Shown one piece after another: positions 53,711-64,000 of a DNA stretch of 64,000 nt. This stretch comes from Massospora cicadina. Lineage: Eukaryota > Entomophthoromycota > Entomophthoromycetes > Entomophthorales > Entomophthoraceae. The position numbers and the translations under genes are program-made. The stretch's first letter is position 1; the number at the start of each line of letters is the position of its first letter. The notes beneath the pieces are model-generated. The model had not been told where the DNA came from. It saw nothing but the letters and a program-made list of their open reading frames with translations, and did no database searches. The stretch spans positions 124,001-188,000 of the forward strand of contig JAKSZP010015877.1 of assembly GCA_022478985.1 (NCBI GenBank). Reading direction: 5' to 3'.

Positions 53711-54208
53711 AATAGATAAAATCTGCCAAAAGTTGGTACATTAGTTGACTCCCACTGATACAACTGGAGAGCGATGTGATGATCGCCATCACTCAAGTAT
53801 TAATTATAAAAAATTAAATGGAGATTGAGGTCTTTTATAAACACAGCTTTTACATTTGGAAGAATCTTTCTACCGTTCAATTCTCCAATGTCTTTATCCT
53901 ACAAAATCGCTCTGTATCTATCAACTAATAAACACCTCTTCTCCCTTCATTTTTCATCTTATGCCCATCTTTTAGGCCACTCTCTTGCCCATCTTTGAAA
54001 CTACTCAGATTCTCCAACTTACATACTAATCATATTTTTATTGGAATTTTGGAAGAAAATCCAAATTTTAGCAGGATTTGAATTACTTAGCGTTGACTTA
54101 TCTTGCATTGTAGAGATATAAAATTCTACAAACCCGATTCTGGCAGAAACAGATGATTGCCATCAATATTTTTAGGATTATAATCCAATCATATCAATTC
54201 CCCAACAT
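53711..54208 (+). other. AT-rich stretch, possible plus-strand LTR
   Basis: Contains TTTTATAAACAC (about 53833), AATAAACACC (about 53927) and ends CCCCAACA at 54208, the order of promoter, poly(A) signal and LTR end. No partner copy was found, so the reading as an LTR is weak. Confidence 0.3.
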
Positions 54209-54214
54209 TACACC

Positions 54215-55309
54215 CCTTTGATGGACAATAAGTCAGTGGTTCCACCTCTGATTACAGCTTTCTTGATATTCCAGTTTCTTACATGCACCTGAGCTCCCAA
54301 ACCTGGAGGATCTTCTTTGATTATGACATGACAGAGAAGTGGGTGACCCTGGCCTAATTCAAATACCTGAGCTTTCAGTTACCCTTGGCTATGTGCCTTG
54401 ATGGATGCCGCAACTGTTTTGATGCAGGAGGAGCTCCTGCCTGAGTTCTTTGGTCATATGGCATCCTTGCATACCTTTTTTTGGTAATCTCGTGGCACAG
54501 CTGCGCTGGGATATAATTGAAGCAATGGTCCTCTATTTGATGAAGCTGCACAGCTCCTGGCGGATGGCTTCAGTCATATAGCTCTTCCTCCTATTGGCAA
54601 AGCTCATCTATCAGTACTTTCATTTTTCCAAATGCTAGCCTTTGCGCAGTGGGTGTTAGAGAGCTGTGCAGGATATTTCCCCATGCTCCAAATCATTACT
54701 ACTCACTGGGGTGAACTTCCAGAACAGTCATTTGACGTGCCTATATTCTGGGTTATCCACTGCATTTTCAGCGTTAGCTGCCAACAACCCAACCTAGTAT
54801 CTTCCCATGATGGCACTTCTTAAAAACATGGTTTTCTTCCCTCCCCTCAGTTAAGTTAGGTTCATTAATGGAACATTATCTGGTGGCACTGGAGTAGGCT
54901 CTTTGAGCATCCTATATGGTGACTACTCTTTCCCCATGCCTATCACAGCCTTAACAATTTCCTTGTGGATTGTCTGGTACTTGGCGCATCCTTTTCCATT
55001 ATAGCTGGAACCCAACTCCTCAGTTACAGTCAGCTCCGGCTATCTCCCCCTTGGTCTCATTCCTTGGAGTCCCAAAACCACCAGTGGATGTGGTTGCAAG
55101 CTTTACTCCTAGTGGACAGGCGTATATGTATTTTGATCAAACAACCCTAGCTCCTCGCCAATATATTTCTCCTCCTCCTCTGGTGACCCATCCTCCTCCG
55201 CCTCCACCAACCCCAAAGGTTCCAGCGAATCCAAACATCCTGCAAGATGGCAAAAGAAAAAGAAGTGTGCATCCTGGTGGAAGAAGAGGCGGTGAGGCGG
55301 TCTAGAGAA
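54215..55309 (+). pseudogene. Degenerate protein gene with proline-rich C-terminus, unknown
   Basis: Protein-like plus-strand frames follow one another: TWRIFFDYDMTEKWVTLA (about 54305), LPPIGKAHLSVLSFFQMLAF, AQWVLESCAGYFPMLQIITT, HWGELPEQSFDVPIFWVIHC (about 54590-54780), NNFLVDCLVLGASFSIIAGT, QLLSYSQLRLSPPWSHSLES (about 54955-55070), then the frame with SFLGVPKPPVDVVASF, LVTHPPPPPPTPKVPANPNI and the basic end GKRKRSVHPGGRRGGEAV. The middle is hydrophobic with several possible membrane segments. At least four frame breaks. Similar style to TE-associated hypothetical proteins; I cannot name a family. Confidence 0.45.
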
Positions 55310-55368
55310 AGCCTTACAAAGGAATGCTTTCTAATTAAGTACTGTCTTATTGGTTAATGCTATAATAG

Positions 55369-55425
55369 CTTTTATTTTATTTTATTTTATTTTCTTATTT
55401 TATTTTATTTATTACTACTAATTAT
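55369..55425 (+). repeat. (TTTTA)n microsatellite-like tract
   Basis: Repeats of TTTTA with one interruption (TTTTC). A comparable TTTTATT tract occurs in the R region of the LARD-1 LTR. Confidence 0.8.
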
Positions 55426-55470
55426 TATTATTTTGTTACTTTGTTCAGCTTTTTTCCTTTTTTCACATTA

Positions 55471-55671
55471 TTAAATTTAATATGCTTAAAGGAACTTTTC
55501 ATGTACTCAGTTGATGATCTGACCACTCACTGGGTGTTTAAGGTGTATGCATCAGCACCCATTTTTTATCACCTTAAAAGGTCTGAAACATATACTAGCC
55601 AACTTGTTGAACTGTCTGAACACATGCTGATTATGGATCAGGACTATCTCCCCAATAATGAACTGTGAGAG
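55471..55671 (+). CDS. Short open frame, unknown
   Basis: Open plus-strand frame ending at a stop near 55669. It contains YSVDDLTTHWVFKVYASAPI and SETYTSQLVELSEHMLIMDQ. The composition looks protein-like, but no start, partner exon or family was identified. It may be the end of the preceding broken gene. Confidence 0.3.
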
Positions 55672-55739
55672 TTCACTATATTATAACTGATCAGCATCAT
55701 GATCTCTGATTTTTTTGCTAAACTGGTGGAGTAAGCTTT

Positions 55740-56367
55740 AGTCTAGAGTTTGTTTAGTGTAGATGTCAAAGCAGTCAATTAGCACTGAAAATCAAAAATC
55801 TGGTATCTTCTACACAGAAATAGAGTAGTGCATGCATGGCTGGGTGCCTTCCATAAAGCAACTGGAAAGGACTCTTCCAGGTTGCAGAGTGGTAGCTAGT
55901 TGTCAGGAAGTTGATATGGCTGGATTATAAGCTATACATTATGGAAGATCAGAAATTAGAGTCAAGACGAGCCTCAAGATTGAGCAGAAGTTATATTGAT
56001 ATGAAGCGAATTAATCGAAGTATCAATAGTTTGGCAAATGAGGGAATTCTACCAAAACCTCGATATAGATGAGAACTCCTAAAAGGGAATATATAGGAGA
56101 TTACTAAGCAGAGGTGGACTCAACTTGGAATACCAAGATAAAAGTTTAGTGGAAGCATGAGAGAGGGAGGTTTTCTGATAATTTGCAGATATATTCTGCA
56201 TCTATTTATTATAATAATAAAGCGTCAGGTGGGCGATTGCTTCATGTATTTATTTATTGGGTTTTTTAAGGATCAGAGATCTGCACATTGTTCTTTCCGT
56301 TACTCAGTGGCTAATACCCTGTTTAAAGCAGCTTGGCAGAATCAAACTGTTACGCCAAAAAATAACA
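55740..56367 (+). repeat. Ty3-4 5' LTR (left boundary approximate)
   Basis: Ends CCAAAAAATAACA, comparable with the Ty3-3 LTR end CCAAAAATCCAACA on its coding strand. AATATATAGG (about 56084) and AATAAAG (about 56216) are in promoter and poly(A) position. The second LTR is outside the window, so the start cannot be fixed. Confidence 0.5.
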
Positions 56368-56368
56368 A

Positions 56369-56386
56369 TGGTGCTCACTACAGGGG
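56369..56386 (+). promoter_or_regulatory. Ty3-4 primer-binding site
   Basis: TGGTGCTCACTACAGGGG, identical to the LARD-1 site at 16422-16439. Confidence 0.8.
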
Positions 56387-56424
56387 ACCACTGGTCAACT
56401 GTAGCTTATTGGCACTAGGGCATC

Positions 56425-58800
56425 ATGGTGAGTCCTCACTCGTTATGCCAAAGCCTGATCAGATTTCAAGCTCAATATGCTGAGGAAGCTAAGGAAGCAT
56501 CCAACAATGAACCTTCACTTTTCACGGTGACAGAGCTGGGTTATGAAGATGCTATTATCAATTTGCAGTTAGGAATTTGTCCTGAGTTGTTGGCGGATCA
56601 ACAAGGTCACTCTACAAATGTGACCCCCCAGCTGCTTCAGAGCATTATATTAATGGCTTCTGTGGGGTACCAACCTTATATAGATGAGGTTAAGGAGCAA
56701 TTTCTGAGTTTATTCTATAATCAACAGGACCAAGAAACCCGCTATGCATTTTATATGTCCTATATTGACACAACTACTATGGGGATGTCTTGTCAACTCA
56801 ATACCCATGGAACCAAAGAATATTTGTTTGCATATGTGCAGCCGTTGATCCGCCAACTACAGCTGTGCTGGCCCACCATAATTTTGAGATTAAGCATCAT
56901 GCAGTTTGTTAAAACGCAGCAGAACGATAATTGCTTTCTTTTTTAACGCCTTAAAACTCTTTTCCAGAGGTTCAGGGGGCGCTGGTGCATGTGGACCACT
57001 GTGTTATGGACGTCCGCCATCATTTGAATGTTTTGGTTCCACAATTAAATCAGGAGTTACCTCAAATTATAGGTGAACTTTTGGACTGGTGCAGCCTACT
57101 AGTGGAACGGATTTGGGATGTCACTACATTGATAAGCAACACTGAGCACTTTGTGATGGACCTGGTGGAATGTGCAAAGCGATTGAAGCAGCAATGGCTC
57201 AGATTAGAGACAGGGTTACCCTGACAGAGCGAAAAATAATGAATCACGTTGGCTCTGTGGCAGCTGAATTTAGACAACTTTGCATTGAGCGGAGACCCGG
57301 TGGATGGCTGACCATACAACCAGCTCTTTTTTGGCATCTACATAATATTTCCAGTTGCTGAGTTAGGTTACCCAGTTGTAAAATGATAGTCAAGCAGATT
57401 GGAGATGAGAAATTGCCCTTCCAATTATCGAGATGGTAGAGTAGCTGATATTTGAGTGCACTTGGATACCCTTCAACAGGCTAATAAGAGCTGGTGTGAG
57501 AGTGAGCTGCCCTCATTAATCAAGAAGTTGATGCAAACGGACAAGTGCGTGACACTGGACAGCAGCATGCAAGAATGCAAGGCACAGTGGAAGACGTTTT
57601 TTCACAGCTTCAGGCAATGGAGCGTAAGCTATACTCCAAGTGAGATTCCTGCCACAAATTGCAAAAATCAGTACAAAGCGCTTTAATAGGAGGTGCAAGG
57701 TAGCTGGTGTCGGTGCTACTCAGTTAAAGCTGAGCGAATAATTGAAAAACATGTTGTTGAACAGCCTGGGAAAGGAGGAAAAGGTGTAGTTAGTGGAGAT
57801 TCAGGAGAAGAATGCTATAGATTGGCCAGCGAGTATCCCTCAGGGATTGTGACAGTCCCTCCTTGCAATCCCGCTTCTATCCAGTAAACTTCAGCGGATT
57901 TGCATCCATCCATGCAATCCTATGCTAGTCCACAAGGGAATGAACCCCAGTTGTTCAGAACCTATTTTGGATGTTCCTTACTGCCAGAGCCCAGAGTGAG
58001 GTATTTTGTTCAGATCGAGAAGTTTCCGCCCTTCTGTCATGATGGGGACATGCATGAATATTTTAAGTTGTTCAAATTTGCTGTGGAAGGGGCCTCAGAT
58101 TATTGAAAAGTGAAACTGTTGCTTTTCTTTTTGGACGTTGAGAGTACCGACCAGGTCACCTATTACCTCCAAAATAGTTTCATATCATACCAAGAGGTAA
58201 AGGAGACTGTGCTCTGTCTATTTGGGGGCGCGGCTAAGATGACGCAGCGCAAAACTGACTTTTTATTTTATAGTTTCATAAGAATGAGTCCCTGGTGGAG
58301 TTTTCAGAGCAATATATGGCTGAAGCTCATGTTTTAGTAGAAGCCAATAACAACCACTGAGGATCTAGGCATATCTATGACGGCAGCAGTCAAACCATAC
58401 TTTGAACTGCATAATGTTATATATCATGTATTGGATGAAGAAACGGGGCTTAGTTTAATTGTGAGCACTTTGCGCCATCTCTCCGCCACGTTCAGTGCTC
58501 CCAATGTGGAGCTGAAGCTTTTGCTATCGCTGAGGCATACTCCTTGAGACATGGACAGCAACAGCCCAGTTATAAGCTTCTGGGGAATATTCATCAACCT
58601 TATATGTCAGCAGATTTTTTCGCCCCCTTAAGCTCAGCCGCCTTGTCATTGGCCTAACTTCAATCCTTCAGTTAACTTTTGATCCAAACTCCTGATGAAA
58701 ACTATAGACGTGAGCCATTTATGAATTCTTGCTTCTCATGCGGATGAAAAGAGCATTATGCGGCTAATTGCCCAGGCAACCAGCAGGTGCATGCAGTGCC
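56425..58800 (+). pseudogene. Ty3-4 gag, frameshifted, with CCHC knuckle
   Basis: The first frame (56425-56946) includes YEDAIINLQLGICPELLADQ, TPQLLQSIILMASVGYQPYI and EVKEQFLSLFYNQQDQETRY. Helical segments follow (57170-57700). At 57990-58340 comes a capsid-like block: VRYFVQIEKFPPFCHDGDMH, EYFKLFKFAVEGASDY, then after a frame change a match to the typical ...YLQ...F-SYQEVKETVLCLF. The knuckle is at 58730-58771: C-F-S-C-G-stop-K-E-H-Y-A-A-N-C, with TGA where a Trp codon TGG is expected. Gag would form the particle and bind genomic RNA. Confidence 0.75.
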
Positions 58801-59743
58801 ATCTGATATTTTCAATCAGGGAAAAGCTTGAGCGGAGTAGAGATGGGACGCTCTACCTCTGTTATTTGAATTTAATTGTCCCTAACAATTCCCAAGGTTC
58901 TCTTTGCATGGGCTTGAAACCCAGCCTGACGACTTATTATACTAACAACTTCCGGCGGATACCCCTGCCATAATTCAAGAGAGTGACTATTCCCCTTCAG
59001 GCTCTGAGTCCCGCCAAGATGTGCAGAAGCCGTATGCTTGGAAGATCCTGGAACAGAATGGCATAAGTAACTCGGGACCTTCAACGCACGTCACCTCCCT
59101 AGTGGGGGTTAACATGGCCATTCTAGTAGAAAAGATCGCCTAGGAGTATCCTCATGTTTGTATGGGTATATACTCTCTCCTTGGTTTAAAAATCCCTTGA
59201 ATGTTCAAGTAATAACACCAATGGTACTTTTTATTTGGAGTGCACCTACAGTGATATTTTTGTTCAGAACACAAAAATCTGAGCTATTATAGATACTGGT
59301 GCTACAGCTAATACAATCTCCACCAAGCTCGTGACTAAGCTTCCGTTGAAGCCTGATGTGGATCACAGATTAGTGTATGGGACCGCGAAACACAGAGCAC
59401 TGTGTCTGAAGGAGCTTACAGTCATTTACCTTTGTGATTTGGTTTGGTTAGGGCTTCCACTCCAGCGGTTGTTTTCCAAATAATAACTATAATATGATGA
59501 TTGGTGCTGCATTAATGAGGCGATTTTTGAGCCATGGTCAATATGGCAGAAGAAACCTTTAATATTTTGGGACAACAGATCCCCATTACTTTACCTCTAG
59601 CGGAAACTTAAAGGATTCATTCCGCTTCAGTCAGATCAATTTGACGTATAATGATGGGGTGATTGCTGTCTGATATTGGTGAATGAAGTGGAGGACCAGA
59701 GCCTATCCAACCATATCTATGAGGACGAAGGTATTCCGCTATA
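58801..59743 (+). pseudogene. Ty3-4 protease, frameshifted
   Basis: IIDTGATANTISTKLVTKLP at about 59286-59345 carries the intact catalytic DTG (59292-59300). HRLVYGTAKHRALCLKELTV follows. NMMIGAALMRRFLSHGQYG at about 59490-59545 is the second half (IIGxxFL). The stretch before the protease is gag-protease linker. Confidence 0.82.
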
Positions 59744-60118
59744 GTGTCGAGCACTTTAATCATACCTTCTGGGAATCAGGTCATAATAACGACTGAGCTC
59801 AAAATAGACGTCCCTGAAGGGCTATATGGGGAAATTGTGGGGCCTTACCAGCAATCGTGTCTTAAACTCCATGTGGTTCTGGGGCTAGTGTTACCAGGAA
59901 ATGGGGAAGTAAAGGTATTGCTAGCAAACCTACAGAAGGAGTCAATGACAATCCAAAGGCGCCTAGTGGTGGCTTATCTACATTTGGCCTCTATTGACAA
60001 AATTTGCCATGTTCATGACCTTGGATTGTGGGAGGACCTTGGACTACTGACAAATTCATCATTTAGCATAATGGCAGTGGTTCCTCAGGAAGCTTTAGCC
60101 AGATTGTCGGAGGAATAG
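59744..60118 (+). CDS. Ty3-4 dUTPase-like domain
   Basis: A 124-codon open frame. IIPSGNQVIITTELKIDVPE, GLYGEIVGPYQQSCLKLHVV, LGLVLPGNGEVKVLLANLQK and ESMTIQRRLVVAYLHLASID follow the dUTPase pattern: the motif-2-like GPYQQS, the GEVKVLLxN strand of motif 3, and a motif 4 region. The motif 3 Asp and Tyr are replaced (GLVLPGN), so it should be catalytically dead. It aligns along its length with the Ty3-3 frame, including the I-(C)-HV end and the lead into RT. The open frame despite broken neighbours suggests that it decayed late or was kept for structure. Confidence 0.62.
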   Translation: MSSTLIIPSGNQVIITTELKIDVPEGLYGEIVGPYQQSCLKLHVVLGLVLPGNGEVKVLLANLQKESMTIQRRLVVAYLHLASIDKICHVHDLGLWEDLGLLTNSSFSIMAVVPQEALARLSEE

Positions 60119-60395
60119 AAAGTTAAAATGATAGCTTTATTTAAAATATCGAGATATTTTTGCCTATGATGACCACAATTTGGGGTGCATCCAAGGGGTG
60201 GTGCATTAGTAGATACGGGAGATCACCCTCCCATTTAATCAAACCCTATTTGGCGCTCAAAGGCGGTTGAAGAGGTTGTCTCTGACTAGGTAGATAAATT
60301 GATCAGACAAGAGATGTTAGATTCATCTAAGAGTCTGTGAGCATCACCAGGGCTTGTTGTTAAAAAAAGATGACACAAACTGGATGGTCATAAAC
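60119..60395 (+). pseudogene. Ty3-4 RT, N-terminal fragment
   Basis: Readable pieces: VDTGDHPPI (about 60212-60238, the HxIxTGDxxPI block), LIRQEMLDSSKSL (about 60300), ASPGLVVKK and DTNWMVINY (about 60345-60390, the fingers KKKDGSWRxCVDYR). Cut off at 60395 by LINE-E. Confidence 0.75.
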
Positions 60396-60469
60396 TATCT
60401 TTTTTTTTTTTTAGTACTAGATGGTCCCAACCCAAGGGGGGGGATTCATCGATGTTTATTGAATTACGC

Positions 60470-63400
60470 CTGGGCTCCTAAGAGCCTGAGGCGAGGGAAG
60501 GGGAGGGAGGAGGCATCGAGAAAGGGAGGGGGTTTTCGCGCCAGAGCCGTGCTGCAGTGACAACTGAGCGGGGGAGGGTTGGCGACATAGTGCAGACCTT
60601 CAGGGCCATCTCAAAGTGTACCTGAAAGTGGGTGATCATGTGTGGAAGGGTCCACACCTGCTGGTCAAAGGCAGCACGAAGGAAGGAGTTATGGATGGTC
60701 CAGATGGCTGTGGCATAGGCGAGGACACGGAGGGGTCGGTGGCAACCAGGCAATGTCTGCTCAAACATGAGGTCTTGCACAGGGTGTCCAGACCAGGGCT
60801 GAGCATGGAGGAGCGCGCGGGCCTTTGGCCAAAATGTGGCGACACCTGGACAGGTGAAAAAACGATGGAGGTGGGAGTCAATAGGCTCCACACAGCGGGG
60901 GCAGCTTCGGTGCTGGAAGGTAGGGCCAGTCCGGTCCCCTGTCCTGTATGAACAGTGGAGCACTCTCCATAAGGTGTTGGACACCTTTGCTGACAGGATG
61001 GGGTGATAGACGTCCTTCCACAATTCCTTAAGGTCAAATCTCACGGAGGGAGGGAGGAGCTCAAGGAGTCTTGGGCGGATGGGAGGACGATCTTGGGGGT
61101 TGAGGCGAGTTGTGACAACTTGTCCATTGTGCACAATTGCATGGCGACGTGGGCTGAGGCCAGGGCCTTCCCTTCTGTATGGGAAGGCATGGTGGATCCG
61201 CGCGCCTACTCGTTTCAGGGCAAGGAGAGCCTGGTTCCAGTAGGGGGATGAGGATGGTTTTAGGCGATGGCCTGGGTGGTTTGTGAGCCACTCCCTAATG
61301 AGGTCAGAGATGCTCTAGGAAGACCCAGAGCTGCTGACACTGACTGGCGGAGGGCGGGCGCCCATTGGGGCATGGGGGTCGCGTCCCAGCAGACAATCGG
61401 CCATAGGAACTTCAGGAAGATTGTGGTGGCGTGGGATCGCGTGTCCAGAAGCCCTAGGCCCCCTTCATTACAGGGTCGGGCAATGGTTGAGAGGGCTATT
61501 GGTGGATGGTTTGAGCCCCAGATCCAACAGCGGAGGAGTACATTGAGCCGCGTATAAAAGGCATCTGTGAATGGGCAGACGTGCGCTAGGAACCAGACTT
61601 TGGAGAGGAGGAACACATTGGCCATCAGAGCTCGACCCTGGGGGGTGATGTGCCGCCGGTTCCAGCTGGCAATCCTGGAGTTAACTGCTGCAAGGAGCAA
61701 GTCCTCATTGTCTTTTAGCGCAACTCCTTGTTGGTTGGTGAGAACGCCCAGGTGACGGAAGGTACCGCGCTCAGGTTCAATACCAAATGGTGGGGGAAGG
61801 TGGGGGAGCCGACCTGTACAACTGTTGTCTTGGAGGTGTTGACCATGGCGTTGGACGCCTTGGTGTACCTCTCAATGGTCACAGCAGCGAGGGGGCAACA
61901 TCCCCAGGGCAGCCAAATGCAATGGCAGTGTCATCTGCAAATGCCATGGTGCGTGTGGGGGCTTTACCTGGGACCAGAATCCCTGTTAGCTTGTCCTGTA
62001 AGGAGGCCAAGAGGGGTCAAGGGTGATGTTAAAAAGGATAGGGCTCAGGGGGGGGGGGGGGGGGGTCCCCTTGCCGGAGACCTTGTCCAACTGGTACTGC
62101 CACTGTAAAACCCATTGGCGCCAGAACTCTGGTGTGGAGCTGGTCATAGAGCGATGATATCCAGCGCCTAGCTGCGGGTGGGAGATGGAAGCGGGCCAGG
62201 GAAGCATCAATATACTTCCAGGCTACCCGATCATATGCTTTCTCCATATCCAGAAGAGCCACAAAGCCATTCACCTTACGAGAGTTAGCAGTCAAAGTCA
62301 CGTGAAGGTCATTATAGTTGTCCCATAACGACCTCCCCGGAATAAAACCGTACTGGGATGGGGAGAGGCGAGGTGACACCCATTTGGTGATGCGGTTGGC
62401 CAGAAGCTTCGTGAAGAGCTTGTGGTCTGTGTTGATCAACGCTATGGGGCGCCAGTTCGCCAGGTTCTCACGGTCTGACTTCTTGTGAATGAGGGTCGTG
62501 ATTGAGCCTCTGGAGTCGGGAGGACCTCGCCATTCACCAAGAGTGCAGCGAAGAGGTCGCGGAGGGTTCTGGCTATCACTGCAGGTTCCAGAAGGTACAC
62601 CTCAAAGGGTATTCCATCTGGGCCTGGGGCTTTAAGCCGTGGGGATTTCAGAAGGGTTTCCATCACCTCCTGGATGGAAATAGGCGCCAGTAGAGCCTCA
62701 TCAGCCCGTGGGTCAATGGGCGGCTCTGGAGCCCGCCACAGGAAGTCTTGGATGTCCGATGGGTCCACCTGGGTGGCATGGAAGAGGCTGGAGTAGAAGC
62801 GGTGTAGTTCCTGCGTGATTTTCTCCTTATCTGAAGTGGTTGTAGTGCCAATTTTCAGTGCAGTAATATCCTGCGCTGTTGACCGGGCTTTCTGTTTCTG
62901 AAAGAAGAAGCGGGTGGGGCGTTCCCATTGAGCATAGTAACGAGATGTTGTAAAGTTTGCTGCCCGTTCTTCCTGCAGTGTGAGCTCCAAGCGGAGTGCT
63001 TCCTGCGCCGCTTCCCAGTCTTCCAACCATCTGGGAGAGGGCGAAGGCTGGCAGTTTCGCTCTAGATGTCTGATTCTGGTTCCGCCCTTTTGACTCTGGC
63101 GCGAGCTGCAGTCATCTGGGCTTTGGCACAGTTGTAAGCAACGCGGGTGATGCCCTCCTTGGTCACCGCCCATCTAGCCTTGTGGTCAAGCAAGAGGAGA
63201 CGCGGCCAATTAGCAGGGGGCCAATCAGTGCCATATCTATGCGTGACGCTGACTGGAAAGCTCCTCCATCATACTGGATCCTAGTCATGCAACCTAGGCC
63301 AGACGCGGAGGGTGGAAGCGCATCTATAAAGCCACTCAGGCGAAGGAAATCCTGGAGGCGACTTGATCCAGGGCGTTCCTTTGCTGCAGGGGGTAGAGTC

Positions 63401-63800
63401 ATGGACGCGACTTATGGTTGTGTTGAAATCTCCTAAGAGGAACTGTATTCCGTGGGAGATTGAGTTGGAGGAGCTCTTCAAGAGCCGATTTTGCTCCCTG
63501 ACCTGCATTAGGCAGGTAGATGCTTGCAACGAAGGAGAAGTCAGGAGTGGTGAGTTTGGCCAGTATGAGGTGCCACTAGATATTGTGAAAAGAATGGGTT
63601 TTAACCAGATGATTCAAAACAATAAGGGCGGCATGGTTTGTCCAGAAGGAGTTGCCTCCAAACTGTTCATTCCATGCAGATTGTTCGTGGGGAGGATATG
63701 GGGCTCCTGGACAGCAGCGATGTCAATTTGTGCTGACCTGAAGTTTCGGAGGAGGCGGCTCTCTGCTTAAAGTCCCGCAACCCATTTGCGTTGATGGAGT
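60470..63800 (-). pseudogene. LINE-E ORF2: endonuclease-reverse transcriptase with C18 frameshift
   Basis: The APE endonuclease begins near 63800 (SINANGLRDFKQRAASSETS) and continues through IQFLLGDFNTTISRVHD at about 63455-63400. A 243-codon open frame (63173-62442) covers the linker and RT start (LKAPGPDGIPFEVYLLEPAV at about 62640-62580). RT: NTDHKLFTKLLANRITKWVS, LDMEKAYDRVAWKYIDASLA (about 62275-62215), then LRQGDP followed by a C18 run where LSP should be, and ILFNITLDP in a shifted frame. The FADD box is intact at 61941-61930. A 218-codon open frame (61134-60478) holds the zinc finger CPRCVEPIDSHLHRFFTCPG. Few lesions, so a young copy. Confidence 0.9.
62048..62065 (+). repeat. G18 homopolymer inside LINE-E RT
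   Basis: 18 consecutive G. The equivalent place in LINE-A (768-772) has 5 G. Confidence 0.95.
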
Positions 63801-64000
63801 TGCAGGGCCAGGGTGCTGCCATGGGGACTCATAGCTGTTCCCCTCCATGTCCTGGGGGGTTGCCAGCGCTAAACCTGCTGCTGTGAGGCGGCTAGTTTTG
63901 AGTCCCTTAGCTTGACTATTAGCTGCAATCCGTGAGGAGCGTCGAGGGTTCTGAGGGGAAGGAGAGGGTGGGGGGCGGGGGCCAGTAAGCCAGCCTAGGA

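Larger units (their letters stand above)
55740..60395 (+). mobile_element. Ty3-4: 5' part of a Ty3/gypsy element with dUTPase-like domain
   Basis: Plus strand: LTR (right end 56367, left end approximate), primer-binding site 56369-56386, gag with CCHC knuckle, protease, dUTPase-like domain, and the first codons of RT. LINE-E is inserted in RT at 60395, so RNase H, integrase and the 3' LTR would lie beyond the window. Same domain order as Ty3-3, but most DNA similarity is gone apart from the primer-binding site. Confidence 0.82.
60396..64000 (-). mobile_element. LINE-E, GC-richer non-LTR retrotransposon (5' part outside window)
   Basis: A minus-strand non-LTR element inserted in the Ty3-4 RT. 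The plus strand shows a T-run of about 13 (60402-60414) followed by AGTACTAGATGGTCCC, i.e. the element ends in an A-tail. It is GC-richer than its surroundings and of a different family from LINE-A to LINE-D (different C-terminal finger and long A-tail). ORF2 is present; ORF1 would lie beyond 64000. Confidence 0.93.

Noticed and set aside
1..64000. CRISPR arrays, rRNA genes or bacterial operons
   Set aside because: No regular short repeats with spacers, no rRNA sequence, and the gene structure is eukaryotic.

Overview
The window is eukaryotic and almost certainly fungal. Overall it is AT-rich, and nearly all of it is retrotransposon sequence in several nested layers. I recognise one host gene with confidence: a mitochondrial carrier of the yeast MME1/YMR166C type at 24065-25651, split by short spliceosomal introns, one of which has a fungal-type TACTAAC branch site. 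The mix of chromodomain Ty3/gypsy elements, non-LTR elements with a C-terminal CCHC/RVT zinc finger, and long AT-rich spacers would suit a large-genome early-diverging fungus (for example Entomophthorales or Glomeromycotina). That placement is an inference, not something the sequence proves. I saw no rRNA, tRNA or CRISPR.

Layout from left to right. Positions 1-4221: non-LTR element LINE-A (minus strand, cut by the window edge). 4230-9333: LINE-B with an 18-bp target-site duplication. 10077-11060: remnants of small LTRs. 11061-22500: Ty3-1, a minus-strand chromovirus with 1.74-kb LTRs. It sits inside an older solo LTR (10860-11060 plus 22501-22974) and is itself split by LARD-1, a plus-strand non-autonomous LTR element (15839-19058). 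22975-26680: the host-gene island. 26951 to about 53710: Ty3-2, a second chromovirus, broken by at least four later insertions: an unclassified block containing LINE-D (30015-35231), a 1.08-kb insert (36906-37994), and Ty3-3 (39450-51346), whose 3' LTR in turn carries LINE-C (40159-45431). 53711-55740: a degenerate plus-strand coding region that ends in a proline-rich tail. About 55740-60395: the 5' part of Ty3-4 on the plus strand. 60396-64000: LINE-E, inserted in the RT of Ty3-4 and running off the right edge.

Two independent facts support the nesting. The two Ty3-3 LTRs become exactly equal in length (787 bp) once LINE-C and one 17-bp target duplication are removed. LINE-B, LINE-C and LINE-D also all have recognisable 16-18-bp target duplications.

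Almost every element ORF is broken. Several lesions in catalytic motifs are C-to-T or G-to-A transitions (PR DTG to DMG, RT YLDD to YLND, zinc-knuckle Trp to stop), which suggests decay by methylation/deamination or RIP. The most unusual features are: a dUTPase-like domain between protease and RT in two different Ty3 elements; a hydrophobic ORF at the 3' end of chromovirus LTRs, conserved between families; a short peptide conserved in several Ty3-3-type LTRs; one primer-binding site shared by three different LTR elements; and a 16-bp target sequence present three times, around LINE-D and around a 20-bp fragment of a LINE-E 3' end.
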